This document shows positions 24,243-33,645 of a stretch of DNA of 64,000 nucleotides, in pieces. Position 1 is the stretch's first letter; each line of letters opens with the position of its first letter. The stretch is from Victivallis vadensis. Lineage in GTDB: Bacteria; Verrucomicrobiota; Lentisphaeria; Victivallales; Victivallaceae. The stretch spans positions 1-64,000 of the forward strand of contig NZ_QEKH01000028.1 in assembly GCF_003096415.1 (NCBI RefSeq), written 5' to 3'. A program made the position numbers and the translations under genes. The notes beneath the pieces were generated by a model. It was given only the letters and a program-made list of their open reading frames with translations. It had not been told where the DNA came from and did no database searches.

Positions 24243-27215
24243 CTACTCCGTCACCAGCTTATAGGACCAGATGCCGGGAGTACGGTGAATGATCCGAATC
24301 GAATCGTTTTCGTGAATCAGTTCATCGCAGGAGTTACCGGTATACTCCTTACCGTCGGCATCGAGAGCAATGGCGCGGACGATTCGACCCGCCATGGGAT
24401 TTTCCCGGACCTCAACAAATCCGGCTTGACCGTGGGGGAAAAAGCGGAGCCGCCAAACACCGGCTTTCTCCAACTCCAGAGACACTGCCGTATCGGTCCG
24501 CAGGAAACCACGGGACACCGCTTTGCCGTCGTTGTGGAATTCGGGGGACTTGCCTTCACCGCGACCATGATAGGTGCTTCCCAGCGGTTCGAGTGTCCAA
24601 TCATAGTTCCGGGAATTCAGGAAACAACCGTTCTCTCCCTGCCAGTAATCAAACCAGAGACCGTCACGGCAGCCGGTTTCCGCTTCAAAATCCTTGCCCT
24701 TCGCATAAAAACCCAACGGCGCAACAGTGAGCTTATCATCCACTTTCCACGGCGTTTTTCCGAAATTCAACCAGATGGCGCTTGCGTCGGCGAATTCCAA
24801 TTGCAGGCGCTGTATCTGAATTTTAGGCAGAAACACCGCCTGGCTCGAAGTCAGTTTACGGTTGTCCGGCGTGTAATACCAGATTGCTTTCACCGGCTGG
24901 TTGACCAGTCGCTCCACAATCTTCCGTTTCTGGTAATATTGGACGGCGGCGGGCAGGAACTGCCGTTTCATCTTGTCATCGATAGTGGGAGAACTCAGGA
25001 AAGAAAGTTCATTCAAGCTGTACCGGGCATATTCGGCAGGCAGCAGCGGGGCCAGTTCCCAGTCATTGGCATAGCCGCGCTTGTTCCAACGCTCGAAATA
25101 GCCCGCGCCGTGGTTTGTGGCAAGCGGACGGATCTTCAACAGTTGAAAGTCCACCAGAAGGCTGTTGTCATGCTTGGTTGCCGCCATTACCGCATCAATA
25201 CGGCCGGAGTGAACCCAACTGGTCAACGGGGAAGATTCGCCGAATACAGGCCCCTGATAACTGTCGCGAGCCAACTGCCACAGCGCATTGTTCGGTTCGA
25301 GGGTTCCGGCGGTCATCCCCGCCTTGGGAACACCGGCGCGAAAGTCGATCCGCCACCACGGCAGATGGGCGCTGTGAACATCGAGGTATCCGGCGTTCGG
25401 TCCGAGTTTTTCGCGGATTTCAGCCATATTCGGTTCGGCATATTTCAGGATTTTCGACGGCGCCATCTCGCAGGAATCCGCCCAGGCACGCTGCGGCTTG
25501 CCGTTGGAACAGAGCATCAGATCGTCCGGATTCCATTGCGGCGAAGTCGGATAGAAATCCTTATAGTTATCATGCAGCGCAATACGCATGCCGTTTTCCT
25601 TTGCCCGGTCAATGACCGCTTTCAGGGTATCGAGTCCGCCGCGCGCTGTCGAAGGCGGCATGATGGTCGGCAGCTTGCGGTCGAATCCGGCATTCTGCCA
25701 GCGATGAACCAGAATCACCAGCTGATCCATACCGTAGCGATGGTACGTATCAAGCAGGTCGCCGAGTTCGTCGAAATGGCCGTACCAGTATTCCATCACC
25801 ACCCGGGAAGCAAGTTCTTCCCGATAGGGTGAAACAGGATTCGGAATGGAGGGCAGCACCTTGGGGAGAGTATCGGCCACGGTGATTGCCACGGTATCCC
25901 TCAACGGCGCGACCGTCTTGCCGTCCAGTGTCGACTGATAGGTGATGGTCGGAGCGGGAGAGGTGCTGTTGGTTTTGGTCCAATCGGCCTGATAGGAGAA
26001 AAACCAGCCGGGAGCTTCCAGATAGCCGAGGTCGCCGCCGAAACCGAAGAACGCAATATTGTCGTTGTAGCGAAACTTGGTATTATCGCCGTTGGTAATC
26101 AACCGCATATGTTCCGGACGCGGTTTCAGAATGCGCAGCGGTACATTTTTCTTTTCCGAACTGAAATCAAAACACAGAGATCCGCCGGAGAGATACAGCC
26201 GGACCGTTACCGGTAAAGTGAATCTGTCGTTTTTCCAGATGTATTCGGCAATCACCGCATCATTCTCCTGTCGGACGGCGACCAGTTCTTCAGCGGCGGC
26301 CCTGCCGCCGAGTTCCGGCGCCATGCGGAGCGTAATCGGCAATGCCGGAGCGCCGTTCAGGCTTGCGGTAATGCCGGAAAGCCCGGCCTTTGGTTCAAAC
26401 CGATAGGTATAGCGGGTGCCATCCAGCTGATTTTCCAGAACCGCCACTCCGTCTTTCAGAGCAATCGAAGGCTTTCCCGCCGGAACTTGCGGCGCAACAT
26501 TCACCCGGTTGGCCCCGTTCAGCAGGGAATAATCGGCGGCAACTACCGGAGGCAGCTTGACCGGAGGAATCACAGGTGCGGGATTCCAGCAAAGGTTGTC
26601 AATCGCAAAATGATCAGTCGTTCCCTTGTTGAGATTCAGCCGGGCAAAAGTGATCTCCCTGACCCGGGAAAATTCATCAGTGGACTGAAAGACGGCAAAA
26701 TAGTCCTGCCATGTATTGTTCTTTTCAGGATCGGGCTGTCCGTGAACCACATACTCTTTCAGGACATCCCCCTCTTCTCCGACAAACTGGATCCGCAGCG
26801 AACCGGTGGCAAAACAGATCCCGACACCAGCGGCCGCAACCGGTTCCCGGAACAGAATACGGCCGGTTATCTCCCCGTTTTTCCCGGGGGCCCCGAGACT
26901 TCGAGGAACAGACAGCAAATAGGCAGGAGCGGTGGAAAGTGTAAATCCTTCGAAGCCGACCGTCTGCGTTCGCCCGGCATCGGAAACCCGATCAACAGCG
27001 GTTTGATTTTCAAACTCACGTTCATCAAAAGTCAATCTCCGTCCCCTGGCAAACAGTTTCTCCCAGCCGGCGGCCTCCACCCCGAGAAATATATCCGGGT
27101 GGTCATGATATTTAGCGGTTCTGGCCTCAAAGCCATTGTTCAATACGATTTCCGCCGCAACTCCCCAAGAAACGGAACCGGCCAATGCGACAGCAAACAG
27201 TGTCATAAACTTCAT
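24243..27215 (-). CDS. Large secreted glycoside hydrolase-like protein (GH101/DUF5696-like barrel)
   Basis: The 990-aa secreted protein has a signal peptide (MKFMTLFAVALAGSVSWGVAA). The N-terminal ~210 residues look like a beta-sandwich (ITGRILFREPVAAAGVGICF). A beta-rich region follows to ~460, then a TIM-barrel-like domain (~470-800) with RVVMEYWYGHFDELGDLLD, GMRIALHDNYKDFYPTSPQW, GPNAGYLDVHSAHLPWWRIDF and GPVFGESSPLTSW. The aspartate in YLDVHS and the glutamate in FGESSP are candidate catalytic residues. The shape recalls GH101/DUF5696 enzymes; the exact family is unsure. It lies 30 nt downstream of its pseudopilin gene behind AAGGAG. Confidence 0.72.
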   Translation of the reverse strand: MKFMTLFAVALAGSVSWGVAAEIVLNNGFEARTAKYHDHPDIFLGVEAAGWEKLFARGRRLTFDEREFENQTAVDRVSDAGRTQTVGFEGFTLSTAPAYLLSVPRSLGAPGKNGEITGRILFREPVAAAGVGICFATGSLRIQFVGEEGDVLKEYVVHGQPDPEKNNTWQDYFAVFQSTDEFSRVREITFARLNLNKGTTDHFAIDNLCWNPAPVIPPVKLPPVVAADYSLLNGANRVNVAPQVPAGKPSIALKDGVAVLENQLDGTRYTYRFEPKAGLSGITASLNGAPALPITLRMAPELGGRAAAEELVAVRQENDAVIAEYIWKNDRFTLPVTVRLYLSGGSLCFDFSSEKKNVPLRILKPRPEHMRLITNGDNTKFRYNDNIAFFGFGGDLGYLEAPGWFFSYQADWTKTNSTSPAPTITYQSTLDGKTVAPLRDTVAITVADTLPKVLPSIPNPVSPYREELASRVVMEYWYGHFDELGDLLDTYHRYGMDQLVILVHRWQNAGFDRKLPTIMPPSTARGGLDTLKAVIDRAKENGMRIALHDNYKDFYPTSPQWNPDDLMLCSNGKPQRAWADSCEMAPSKILKYAEPNMAEIREKLGPNAGYLDVHSAHLPWWRIDFRAGVPKAGMTAGTLEPNNALWQLARDSYQGPVFGESSPLTSWVHSGRIDAVMAATKHDNSLLVDFQLLKIRPLATNHGAGYFERWNKRGYANDWELAPLLPAEYARYSLNELSFLSSPTIDDKMKRQFLPAAVQYYQKRKIVERLVNQPVKAIWYYTPDNRKLTSSQAVFLPKIQIQRLQLEFADASAIWLNFGKTPWKVDDKLTVAPLGFYAKGKDFEAETGCRDGLWFDYWQGENGCFLNSRNYDWTLEPLGSTYHGRGEGKSPEFHNDGKAVSRGFLRTDTAVSLELEKAGVWRLRFFPHGQAGFVEVRENPMAGRIVRAIALDADGKEYTGNSCDELIHENDSIRIIHRTPGIWSYKLVTE

Positions 27216-27245
27216 CTTGAATACTCCTTAAGAAAAATAATGGTC

Positions 27246-27998
27246 TTACCATTTCCAATGTTTATCGACCGCGTACCGAATCTTGTACAGACCGGTGCTT
27301 TCTTCAACGGCAAATGCATCATCCTGGGAAACGCTGCGGGCGCTGCCGTCGCAGAAACCGACATTGGAACCGTGGCCATGCCGCTTCTTAGTCACATCGA
27401 CCCGGCCCGCCATCAGATTGTTTTCCGCCCACTCCCGGTCATTGGCATTGGCCAGCCGGGAACGCAACTTCGTGGTATACCCCAGCAGGATAGTCGTTGA
27501 ACCGTCTCCGACCAACACGGAACTGCTCGGGATTTTCCACGTCTTAAGCGGAGCACGTTCATCATGGCAATAGCTGTTCAGATAACCGTTGATGCCGTAT
27601 CCAATCGGCGAATAGGCTTTTTCCTTCCATTCCAGAATCTTCTGATAACCAGTCGAGTCGGAGGGGCAATTGAAAATATTTGTACCGACGTATTTATTGA
27701 TCACAAGCAACCCGGCCCATGTCGCATAATCGCTGACGTACCAGAGCCCGAGTTGTGCCGCTTTGTCGGCAGGCGGCACCCGGTTTCCGGCATCGGAATC
27801 CGCATACATCAGGCAGGCGGTTGTAATCTGCTTGACATTGCTGAGGCATCGTGCTGCCTGCGCCACACTGCGCGCTTTGTTCAGCGCCGGCAGCAGCATC
27901 GCCGCCAGAATCGCGATGATCGCTATCACAATGAGCAGCTCAATAAGGGTGAAACGGATAGTACGCGGCAGAAAATCGCGGTTTTGAGTGATTTTCAT
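27246..27998 (-). CDS. Pseudopilin-like protein with H-X9-DG motif (27.2 kb)
   Basis: The 250-aa protein opens with a positively charged leader and the type IV pilin-like segment [28 protein letters not shown]. The residue before Phe is Arg (TIR/FTLIE), not the glycine needed by canonical prepilin peptidase. Glu5 is kept. A globular domain with scattered cysteines follows, ending in HGHGSNVGFCDGSARSV, an exact H-X9-DG motif. Start ATG 27998 follows AAAGGAGAG. The gene sits between the GH130 and the 990-aa hydrolase. By family it is a minor pseudopilin of a type II-like secretion machine; partner and function are unknown. Confidence 0.9.
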   Translation of the reverse strand: MKITQNRDFLPRTIRFTLIELLIVIAIIAILAAMLLPALNKARSVAQAARCLSNVKQITTACLMYADSDAGNRVPPADKAAQLGLWYVSDYATWAGLLVINKYVGTNIFNCPSDSTGYQKILEWKEKAYSPIGYGINGYLNSYCHDERAPLKTWKIPSSSVLVGDGSTTILLGYTTKLRSRLANANDREWAENNLMAGRVDVTKKRHGHGSNVGFCDGSARSVSQDDAFAVEESTGLYKIRYAVDKHWKW

Positions 27999-28012
27999 GA
28001 TACTGCTCTCCT

Positions 28013-28962
28013 TTACTGTTGATTCAACATATACTGATAGCCCTCGTAACAGCTTTTTACAATATCCTCAAGCTGCATTTCCGCAAGCCCGATGCAGGCA
28101 TCGGCGGCGCCGTAGTAGATTTTCACCGAATTGTCCGGTTCGAGCAGCGCATTGCAGGTGAACACCACGTTGCCGGCGCGGCCGGTCCGCTCGTAGGGAG
28201 TTTCCGGGAAAAGCAGCGGGCGCTTGCTGCGGGCGATCACTTTCCACGGTTCCCTGTAATCGAGAATCGCCGCGAACAGCGCGTAGATTGAACCGTCGCA
28301 GCTGGCAGACACTCCGTGGTAGATTTCGAGCCATCCCTCCTCGATCCGGATCGGCGGAGCGCCCGCGCCGAGCTTGAGCTGGTCCCAGTGGCAGGGGCGC
28401 GAACTCATCACCGGACGGCTTTCCCCCCAGTAGACCAGATCAGGCGAAAAACTCATCCACATATCGCAGGGTGACTGTTCGCCGCCGCCGAACGGGCGGT
28501 CGAGGCGGCAGTACCTGCCGTCGATCAGCTCCGGAAACAGCGCGCCGTTGCGGTTGTTGATCTCCGAGCTGATCGATACGGATTCAAATTTCACGAAATC
28601 ACGGGTTTTCACGAAACCGATCCGGGTGCCGTTCAGCGCGTTGTTGTGGCTGCCGTAGGCGATGAACCAGTCGTCGCCGATCTGCGTGATGCGGGGATCG
28701 TACACGCCGTTCTCCTCCCAGTAGTCCGGCGGTTTCGGCCAGTCCACCGGCGCGGGATCGAACTTGAAGTGGTAACCGTCCCGGCTGCGCGCGATCCAGA
28801 ACAGGATGCCGCCCTCGTTGTGGAACACGTCGACCAGCAGCAGGTATTCGCCGTTGAATTTGACCGCTCCCGGATTCAGGATGAAGTAGCCCGCCTTCTC
28901 CGGCAGGTTCCGGACAGTCAGAATCGGATTTTCTCGTAGCGTTGAAAAGATTTCTTGTACAT
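28013..28962 (-). CDS. GH130 family glycoside phosphorylase/hydrolase, apparent frameshift near start
   Basis: The protein has a GH130 five-bladed beta-propeller: NPGAVKFNGEYLLLVDVF, YDPRITQIGDDWFIAYG, FPELIDGRYCRLDRPFG, GSIYALFAAILDYREPW and VVFTCNALLEPDNSVKIYYG. GH130 enzymes phosphorolyse or hydrolyse beta-mannosides. The main frame can be traced upstream only to a TTG at 29044, which lies inside the promoter. A natural start, ATG 28962, reads MYKKSFQRYEK in another frame and stops at once. One extra A in the AAAA tract (plus-strand 28929-28932) would join it as RYEKNPILT, the normal GH130 N-terminus. The gene is therefore mutated, mis-sequenced or recoded here. Confidence 0.85.
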
Positions 28963-29008
28963 GGAAAATGTTTCTTATGGTTGGTAAACTGTTTCGTTCG
29001 CTATTAAT

Positions 29009-29037
29009 AGTATGATCGATTTTGTTCAAAATGTCAA
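29009..29037 (-). promoter_or_regulatory. Putative promoter of the GH130 operon
   Basis: On the minus strand TTGACA and CATACT are spaced 17 bp; a 10-bp palindrome CTATTAATAG (29001-29010) overlaps the -10 region. A start site near 29,003 would give a ~40-nt leader to ATG 28962. Confidence 0.55.
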
Positions 29038-29203
29038 GAGGCAATTCAAAAAAATCGACAGATTTCCATCATTTTGCGATCGGATTCCCGGATTCCGAAC
29101 CGATGACCGGAAGCATTGCCCGAATTGCGGTGGAAAAACGGCGCAACCGGTGGTATGTTATGGTATTCAACCGAAATTCAACCGATTTACGGATCTACAA
29201 GCT

Positions 29204-30034
29204 ATGGCCGATTTCGATACCGAACTGGATTTGTTCAGCTTCATCCCGGCGGAGCCGGTCCCCGAACCGCCTCCGCCGCCCCGGCCGGCGCGGCGAAAAC
29301 CGGCGCACCGGGAGCTGCAGCAGCTCTGCTTCGGCTTCCTGTGGTCGCTGAATCCCGATGCGGCGGCGATGCGGGTTCCGGCGCGCTTTCACAAATATCA
29401 GGTGACGGCAGCCGGTTTCTGGCGCGGCGAAACCGGCCGCAACCGGAGTGTGGAACGCACCGCGGTGGTCGTATTGTATGAACGTTTCGAGCATTGCTTC
29501 GCCGACTGCGCGGACCGGGACGCCCGGCTGGCGGCCATCCATGAATTGCGTGCCGAAAAGGAGGCCCTGGAAGCGGAGATCCGCCGGACAGAGCCGGAAC
29601 TGGGTTCGACCGACGACCTGTTTTCGGACTTCCGGGTCTGGAACTACGCGGCCAGCCGGAACCGGGACTACCTGAAACTGCGCCGAAGGCTCGAAAAGCT
29701 CCAGCACGCGCTGCATCAGGGAAGCCGCCTGGAGCATATCCGGCACACCGGCGTCGCGGACTACTGCTATCTGGCCGTGCCGGAAAATCTGGTGGCTCCC
29801 GATGAAATCGCGGCAGGCTGGGGGCTGGTCTATCTGGAGCCGGGCCGGAAGTTCCGGCTGGTGCGCGAAGCCGAAGAACAGGCGATCGCCACCCCGGAGG
29901 GACGGCAGCTCCTCGCCGAAAACATCGCAATCGCCGCCTCATGCAACGCCAGATTCGCGGCGGGGCTGGATGTCAGGAAAGACGGCACGGTAGTCTACCG
30001 GCGGCCGCCGCGCAAGCGCTCCCGCCTCAAATAG
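29204..30034 (+). CDS. Protein of unknown function with MmcB-like C-terminal motif
   Basis: The ~276-aa soluble protein starts at ATG 29204; no clear Shine-Dalgarno is seen. A proline-rich acidic N-terminus (AEPVPEPPPPPRPARRKP) is followed by LQQLCFGFLWSLNPDAAAM, a coiled-coil-like charged stretch (~120-200), then VADYCYLAVPENLVAPDEIAAGWGLVYLEPGR (~203-233, split here: VADYCYLAVPENLV, then GWGLVYLEPGR). The latter pattern resembles the end of restriction-endonuclease-like folds such as MmcB. I cannot identify the upstream catalytic D...ExK. The tail is strongly basic (RRPPRKRSRLK). It is a single gene between two glycan operons transcribed the other way. Confidence 0.65.
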   Translation: MADFDTELDLFSFIPAEPVPEPPPPPRPARRKPAHRELQQLCFGFLWSLNPDAAAMRVPARFHKYQVTAAGFWRGETGRNRSVERTAVVVLYERFEHCFADCADRDARLAAIHELRAEKEALEAEIRRTEPELGSTDDLFSDFRVWNYAASRNRDYLKLRRRLEKLQHALHQGSRLEHIRHTGVADYCYLAVPENLVAPDEIAAGWGLVYLEPGRKFRLVREAEEQAIATPEGRQLLAENIAIAASCNARFAAGLDVRKDGTVVYRRPPRKRSRLK

Positions 30035-30091
30035 CTTGCTTCCTGTTCTCTTGAAGTTTCCGGGATTCCGCTTCTGTCGGAGCAGATATGT

Positions 30092-31183
30092 TCAATAATT
30101 CCCAGCCCCCACATCCATCGTTTCTCCCGGTTGAAAAACAGCGACGATTCGCTCATGCCGGGGCGGAGCATCCGGATTCTGCTCCCGCCAGCGTACCAAC
30201 TCTATTCCGCGAAAGGCCATTTCACGCGCCTGTGTGCAGAACACCGCCGGACGCGGACAGTAATACCAGGCTTCCAGCCGGTCGCCGTAACAGAGCACCC
30301 CCACCTCCCGGGGAACGCGCATGCCGGAATCACAGAGTCCGCGCATCACTCCCCAATAACAGCTCAACGGCGTGACGATCAATGCTCCGCGCAAGCTGTT
30401 GCCGAGCATCCGCACCTTTTCCGTCAGCACCTTGTGGGGCAATTCAAAACGGGGCACCTCGAAAAGCAGCGAGGTATCATCGAGCACCACATCCGGGTAA
30501 TGTTCCGCCATATAACGGCCTATCTGATGCATTCCGGGATTCAGGAAACGCTTCCCGGCCATGTTGCGTATGAACTGCTCCACCTGCACAATCCGGCGAT
30601 AGCCGGCTTCATACAGCCTGCAGGCCAATTCCACCAGTCCGAACTCGGGGGAATCGACCACGGCATCCACGCCGCCGATTCCATCCACGCTTCCGCAGAA
30701 TACGACCGGCTTGCCTCCGGAACGGAATTTCTTTTGCAACGATTCCGGAATCGTCCAGAGATCACGGATCGACATACAGAACATGGCATCCGAATTTCCC
30801 CACAAGTCAGCAATCGTCTTTTCTTCCCACGAGCGAGCATAGATCACTTTGACCAGCCATCTCGCATGTTCGGAAGCCTCAGAGATATACATGTTGAAAT
30901 CAAGGTATTCCGGCGCCGACCAGGCGGGCAGTACCACCCCGAGCTGCTTTTGTACTTTATGCTCCGGAATTTCGCAGCGAACAAAGGTGCCGATGCTGTG
31001 GGCTCGCTCAAGGTAACGCTCAGCCACAAGCGTTCCCACCGCCTTGCGCAACGTCATATAACTGACGCCGAACTGTTCGGCCATGATCCGCTCCGGCGGA
31101 AGCAGCGCGCCGCGCGGATAGTTTCCGATCCGGATCTCCCGCAGAATCTGCTCTCGAATTTGATTTACCTTACTGGGACGCAT
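30092..31183 (-). CDS. GntR-type HTH regulator with LacI-like sensor domain
   Basis: The ~363-aa regulator has an N-terminal winged HTH of the GntR family (~residues 1-70: SKVNQIREQILREIRIGNYPRG, then FGVSYMTLRKAVGTLVAERYLERAHSIGTFV). This is fused to a LacI/periplasmic-binding-protein-like sensor (~80-363, ending with GVLCYGDRLEAWYYCPRPAVFC). This AraR-like layout is typical for sugar-responsive repressors. I start it at ATG 31183, since the upstream extension has no fitting start. It is the last gene of the pseudopilin/GH-A operon and probably regulates it; the inducer is unknown. Confidence 0.85.
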   Translation of the reverse strand: MRPSKVNQIREQILREIRIGNYPRGALLPPERIMAEQFGVSYMTLRKAVGTLVAERYLERAHSIGTFVRCEIPEHKVQKQLGVVLPAWSAPEYLDFNMYISEASEHARWLVKVIYARSWEEKTIADLWGNSDAMFCMSIRDLWTIPESLQKKFRSGGKPVVFCGSVDGIGGVDAVVDSPEFGLVELACRLYEAGYRRIVQVEQFIRNMAGKRFLNPGMHQIGRYMAEHYPDVVLDDTSLLFEVPRFELPHKVLTEKVRMLGNSLRGALIVTPLSCYWGVMRGLCDSGMRVPREVGVLCYGDRLEAWYYCPRPAVFCTQAREMAFRGIELVRWREQNPDAPPRHERIVAVFQPGETMDVGAGNY

Positions 31184-31224
31184 ATTGCTTAATATTCCAT
31201 GCAAACCGCCAAAATGCAAGTCGT

Positions 31225-33645
31225 TCAAGGAGCATATACAAACCGAATCTTGCGGAGCCAAACGGTAATTTCTCCGGCGGCGCTGTTCACTCCGATCCGC
31301 AGCCGCCTTATCCGGTCCGGTTCAAACCCGGCAGGAAACTGCACAGTAAGCTTCTCCCACTCCCCATCAGGAGCAACCCGCAAATAGAGGTCGCGTTCCC
31401 CTTCACCGGGAACCGCCATTACCAGCATCTGCCTGACTGCGGCGGGCGAAGAGACCTTTGCCTCCAACGCAATTCCAAGCGCCCCCTTCAACGACTCCTG
31501 CGGCAGTTGAAGTTCGTATTCCGGATAACTCCAGCGGTCCTCGATCGCCGGGAAAACGGTGTGGAAACGGATAGCCTCTTCCATCTCGTCATAAGCGATC
31601 TGCATCTCGCCCGAAGCATTTTTACGCCAATTGACCGGATCGAGCATCGCCGTGATTTCCAGTTTCCGCCCGGAACCCGCCATCGCCTGCAGCCCCTGTA
31701 CCGGAACCACCAACGGCGTCACCCTGCGGCCATTGAAAACCCCGCCGACCGCAAGGACCGTCTTAAAGGCCCCGTCATATGCCGGCGAAAAGCGGAGCGC
31801 CAACTCCGCCTTGCCGAAGGGTGGAACAGACACCGACGGAGGAATCCCGGTACAATCCCCGCCGGAAACCGTGATCGTCCCTTTCTTCGGTTTCCCGGAA
31901 AGGTTCCAGATTTCCAGTTTGAAACGCGCCTCCGGCTGCCGGATATCCACATAGTCCTTGCCGCTGGAAAGCAGAAAATCCTCTGAAAGTTCCGTACGGA
32001 ACACGACTGTTCTGTCCTCTCCGGCTTCCGGATCCCGGGCAACCGGTGGAAGGATGGCCCGGTCGATGACGGTCAGACCGGTCACACCGTGGAGAAAGCT
32101 CGGAAAGCGCGAAACCGTCAATGCTTCCTCCTTCATCTCAAAAGGCGTTCCGAACAGGTCGGTCCCACATAACGGCCCTTCCTGCGGAGGAAGGACAATC
32201 CTGCGCAATTTAGGGTCCGCCGCAGAGAGTCCGGGACGAACCGGTTCCGTATCAAGCTCGGATATACTCCAGTATACCAGAGTCCGACTCCCGTTTCTGT
32301 GTCGGTACAAATATCCTTTCACGCCATCACCGACATCAGCCTCCCCCTCCGGGATCGCATCGCCGAGCTGATCTACCAGCGTGGCGAAAGCGGCAAAGCC
32401 GGGTTTCACCGTGTAGTCGCGCCGCATCAGCCCCCAATCCTTGTTTCCTCCATTCTCGCTGTAGGGAGGAAGAACGAAGAAAAAATCACGGGACACCCCG
32501 AGCATCTGCATGGAGATCATCATCTTCGGCAGATACTCCGCAATCAGCAGTTCTTGGTCGAAAGAGTGTTGCCGGATTCCCGGCATAAAGCTCTCCTCGC
32601 GTCCAGCCCCCTCCATGCCGGAACCGTTCTCTGTAAACCAGATCGGCCGGCCCGCAATACCGCAGCGTTCCATATGAGCCCGGATGTCCGTCAGGATCTC
32701 CGGAAAATCCCGGAGAGGCCGGTAAGTATGGATATTGAAAATATCGAAGTAGCAGCCCGCTCCATTTTTCATCACGACATCTGCATACGGCAGCACCGGC
32801 GTTATCGCAAAACCACCGATCGCTACCGTCGCCTCCGGCTCCCCGGCTTTAAACCCCAGCGATGCGGCTTTCAGAGCAGCGGCGTAATCCCACGCGCTCT
32901 CCTGACCGAAGCCGTGATCCTGTTCGTTCCAGAATTCCCAATTGGCCATGCAGCCCCTGAAAGCCTCCGCCGCATTTTTTGCAAAAACGTATGTGTCGAG
33001 AAGATTGGTCGGGAGCAAACCTTTCCCGTTCCTGCACCAGCCGGGAGAGTCGTGATACATTCCGGAGAGCCTGATCCCGCGTTCCTTCAGCAGTTCCGCA
33101 TTGGTCTTGTAATAGGTCCACACATATCGGTTCCGGGCGGGATTCACTTCGGCCCAGCTCATGCGATCGCGTACCATGCCCGCACCGGAACGCCGGGCGA
33201 CCTCCGAAACGATTTCAAAGGCGTTTCCCGGTTGTCGGGGATTCTCCGCATCGGGCCGGGCCAACCAGCTCTGGGCGGAGTCCAAAGCAAAAAACATATC
33301 CGGATTTGCCGGCCGCTTTCCGGGATCGGAAACTACCGCGAATCCGCGACTGCCTGTAAAGCCCCCGCCGCCAATCAGCTCCAGCTTATAGTATCCGTTG
33401 GGCAAAGGTGCCAGAACCAGTTCCTTCCCCGGCCACGTTCCCTGGCGCACCACTTCATCGCGCCAATTTCGCAATGTCCATGTGCGTGGCGGCGATTCCA
33501 CGCACTTCAATGAGAATTTCAATTTCTCCCCTTGCACAAAGGCTGCACCGGGAGCCGCGGCAACCAGGGATTCGGAGGTATCCACAACGGCCGCACCGGC
33601 CGCCAGCGTCATACAAAACAGAAAAAGATATTTCATCATGATCAT
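31225..33645 (-). CDS. Secreted clan GH-A glycoside hydrolase
   Basis: The 806-aa protein has a signal peptide (~residues 1-20), an N-terminal beta domain (~25-105), a (beta/alpha)8 barrel of clan GH-A (~110-470) and C-terminal beta domains (~550-806). The putative acid/base is E241 in NWEFWNEQDHG, and the nucleophile is E339 in PIWFTENGSG, on strands 4 and 7 as in GH39/GH5. RDRMSWAEVNPARNRYVW and SGMYHDSPGWC fit early barrel strands. Substrate is not predictable. Its ATG overlaps the pseudopilin stop by 1 nt, suggesting translational coupling; the GntR regulator follows 41 nt downstream. Confidence 0.82.
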   Translation of the reverse strand: MIMMKYLFLFCMTLAAGAAVVDTSESLVAAAPGAAFVQGEKLKFSLKCVESPPRTWTLRNWRDEVVRQGTWPGKELVLAPLPNGYYKLELIGGGGFTGSRGFAVVSDPGKRPANPDMFFALDSAQSWLARPDAENPRQPGNAFEIVSEVARRSGAGMVRDRMSWAEVNPARNRYVWTYYKTNAELLKERGIRLSGMYHDSPGWCRNGKGLLPTNLLDTYVFAKNAAEAFRGCMANWEFWNEQDHGFGQESAWDYAAALKAASLGFKAGEPEATVAIGGFAITPVLPYADVVMKNGAGCYFDIFNIHTYRPLRDFPEILTDIRAHMERCGIAGRPIWFTENGSGMEGAGREESFMPGIRQHSFDQELLIAEYLPKMMISMQMLGVSRDFFFVLPPYSENGGNKDWGLMRRDYTVKPGFAAFATLVDQLGDAIPEGEADVGDGVKGYLYRHRNGSRTLVYWSISELDTEPVRPGLSAADPKLRRIVLPPQEGPLCGTDLFGTPFEMKEEALTVSRFPSFLHGVTGLTVIDRAILPPVARDPEAGEDRTVVFRTELSEDFLLSSGKDYVDIRQPEARFKLEIWNLSGKPKKGTITVSGGDCTGIPPSVSVPPFGKAELALRFSPAYDGAFKTVLAVGGVFNGRRVTPLVVPVQGLQAMAGSGRKLEITAMLDPVNWRKNASGEMQIAYDEMEEAIRFHTVFPAIEDRWSYPEYELQLPQESLKGALGIALEAKVSSPAAVRQMLVMAVPGEGERDLYLRVAPDGEWEKLTVQFPAGFEPDRIRRLRIGVNSAAGEITVWLRKIRFVYAP

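Noticed and set aside
29012-29203. Extended start of the 29.2-kb gene at 29012
   Set aside because: The extra 64 codons would overlap the GH130 promoter on the other strand and have unrelated composition. ATG 29204 is more plausible.
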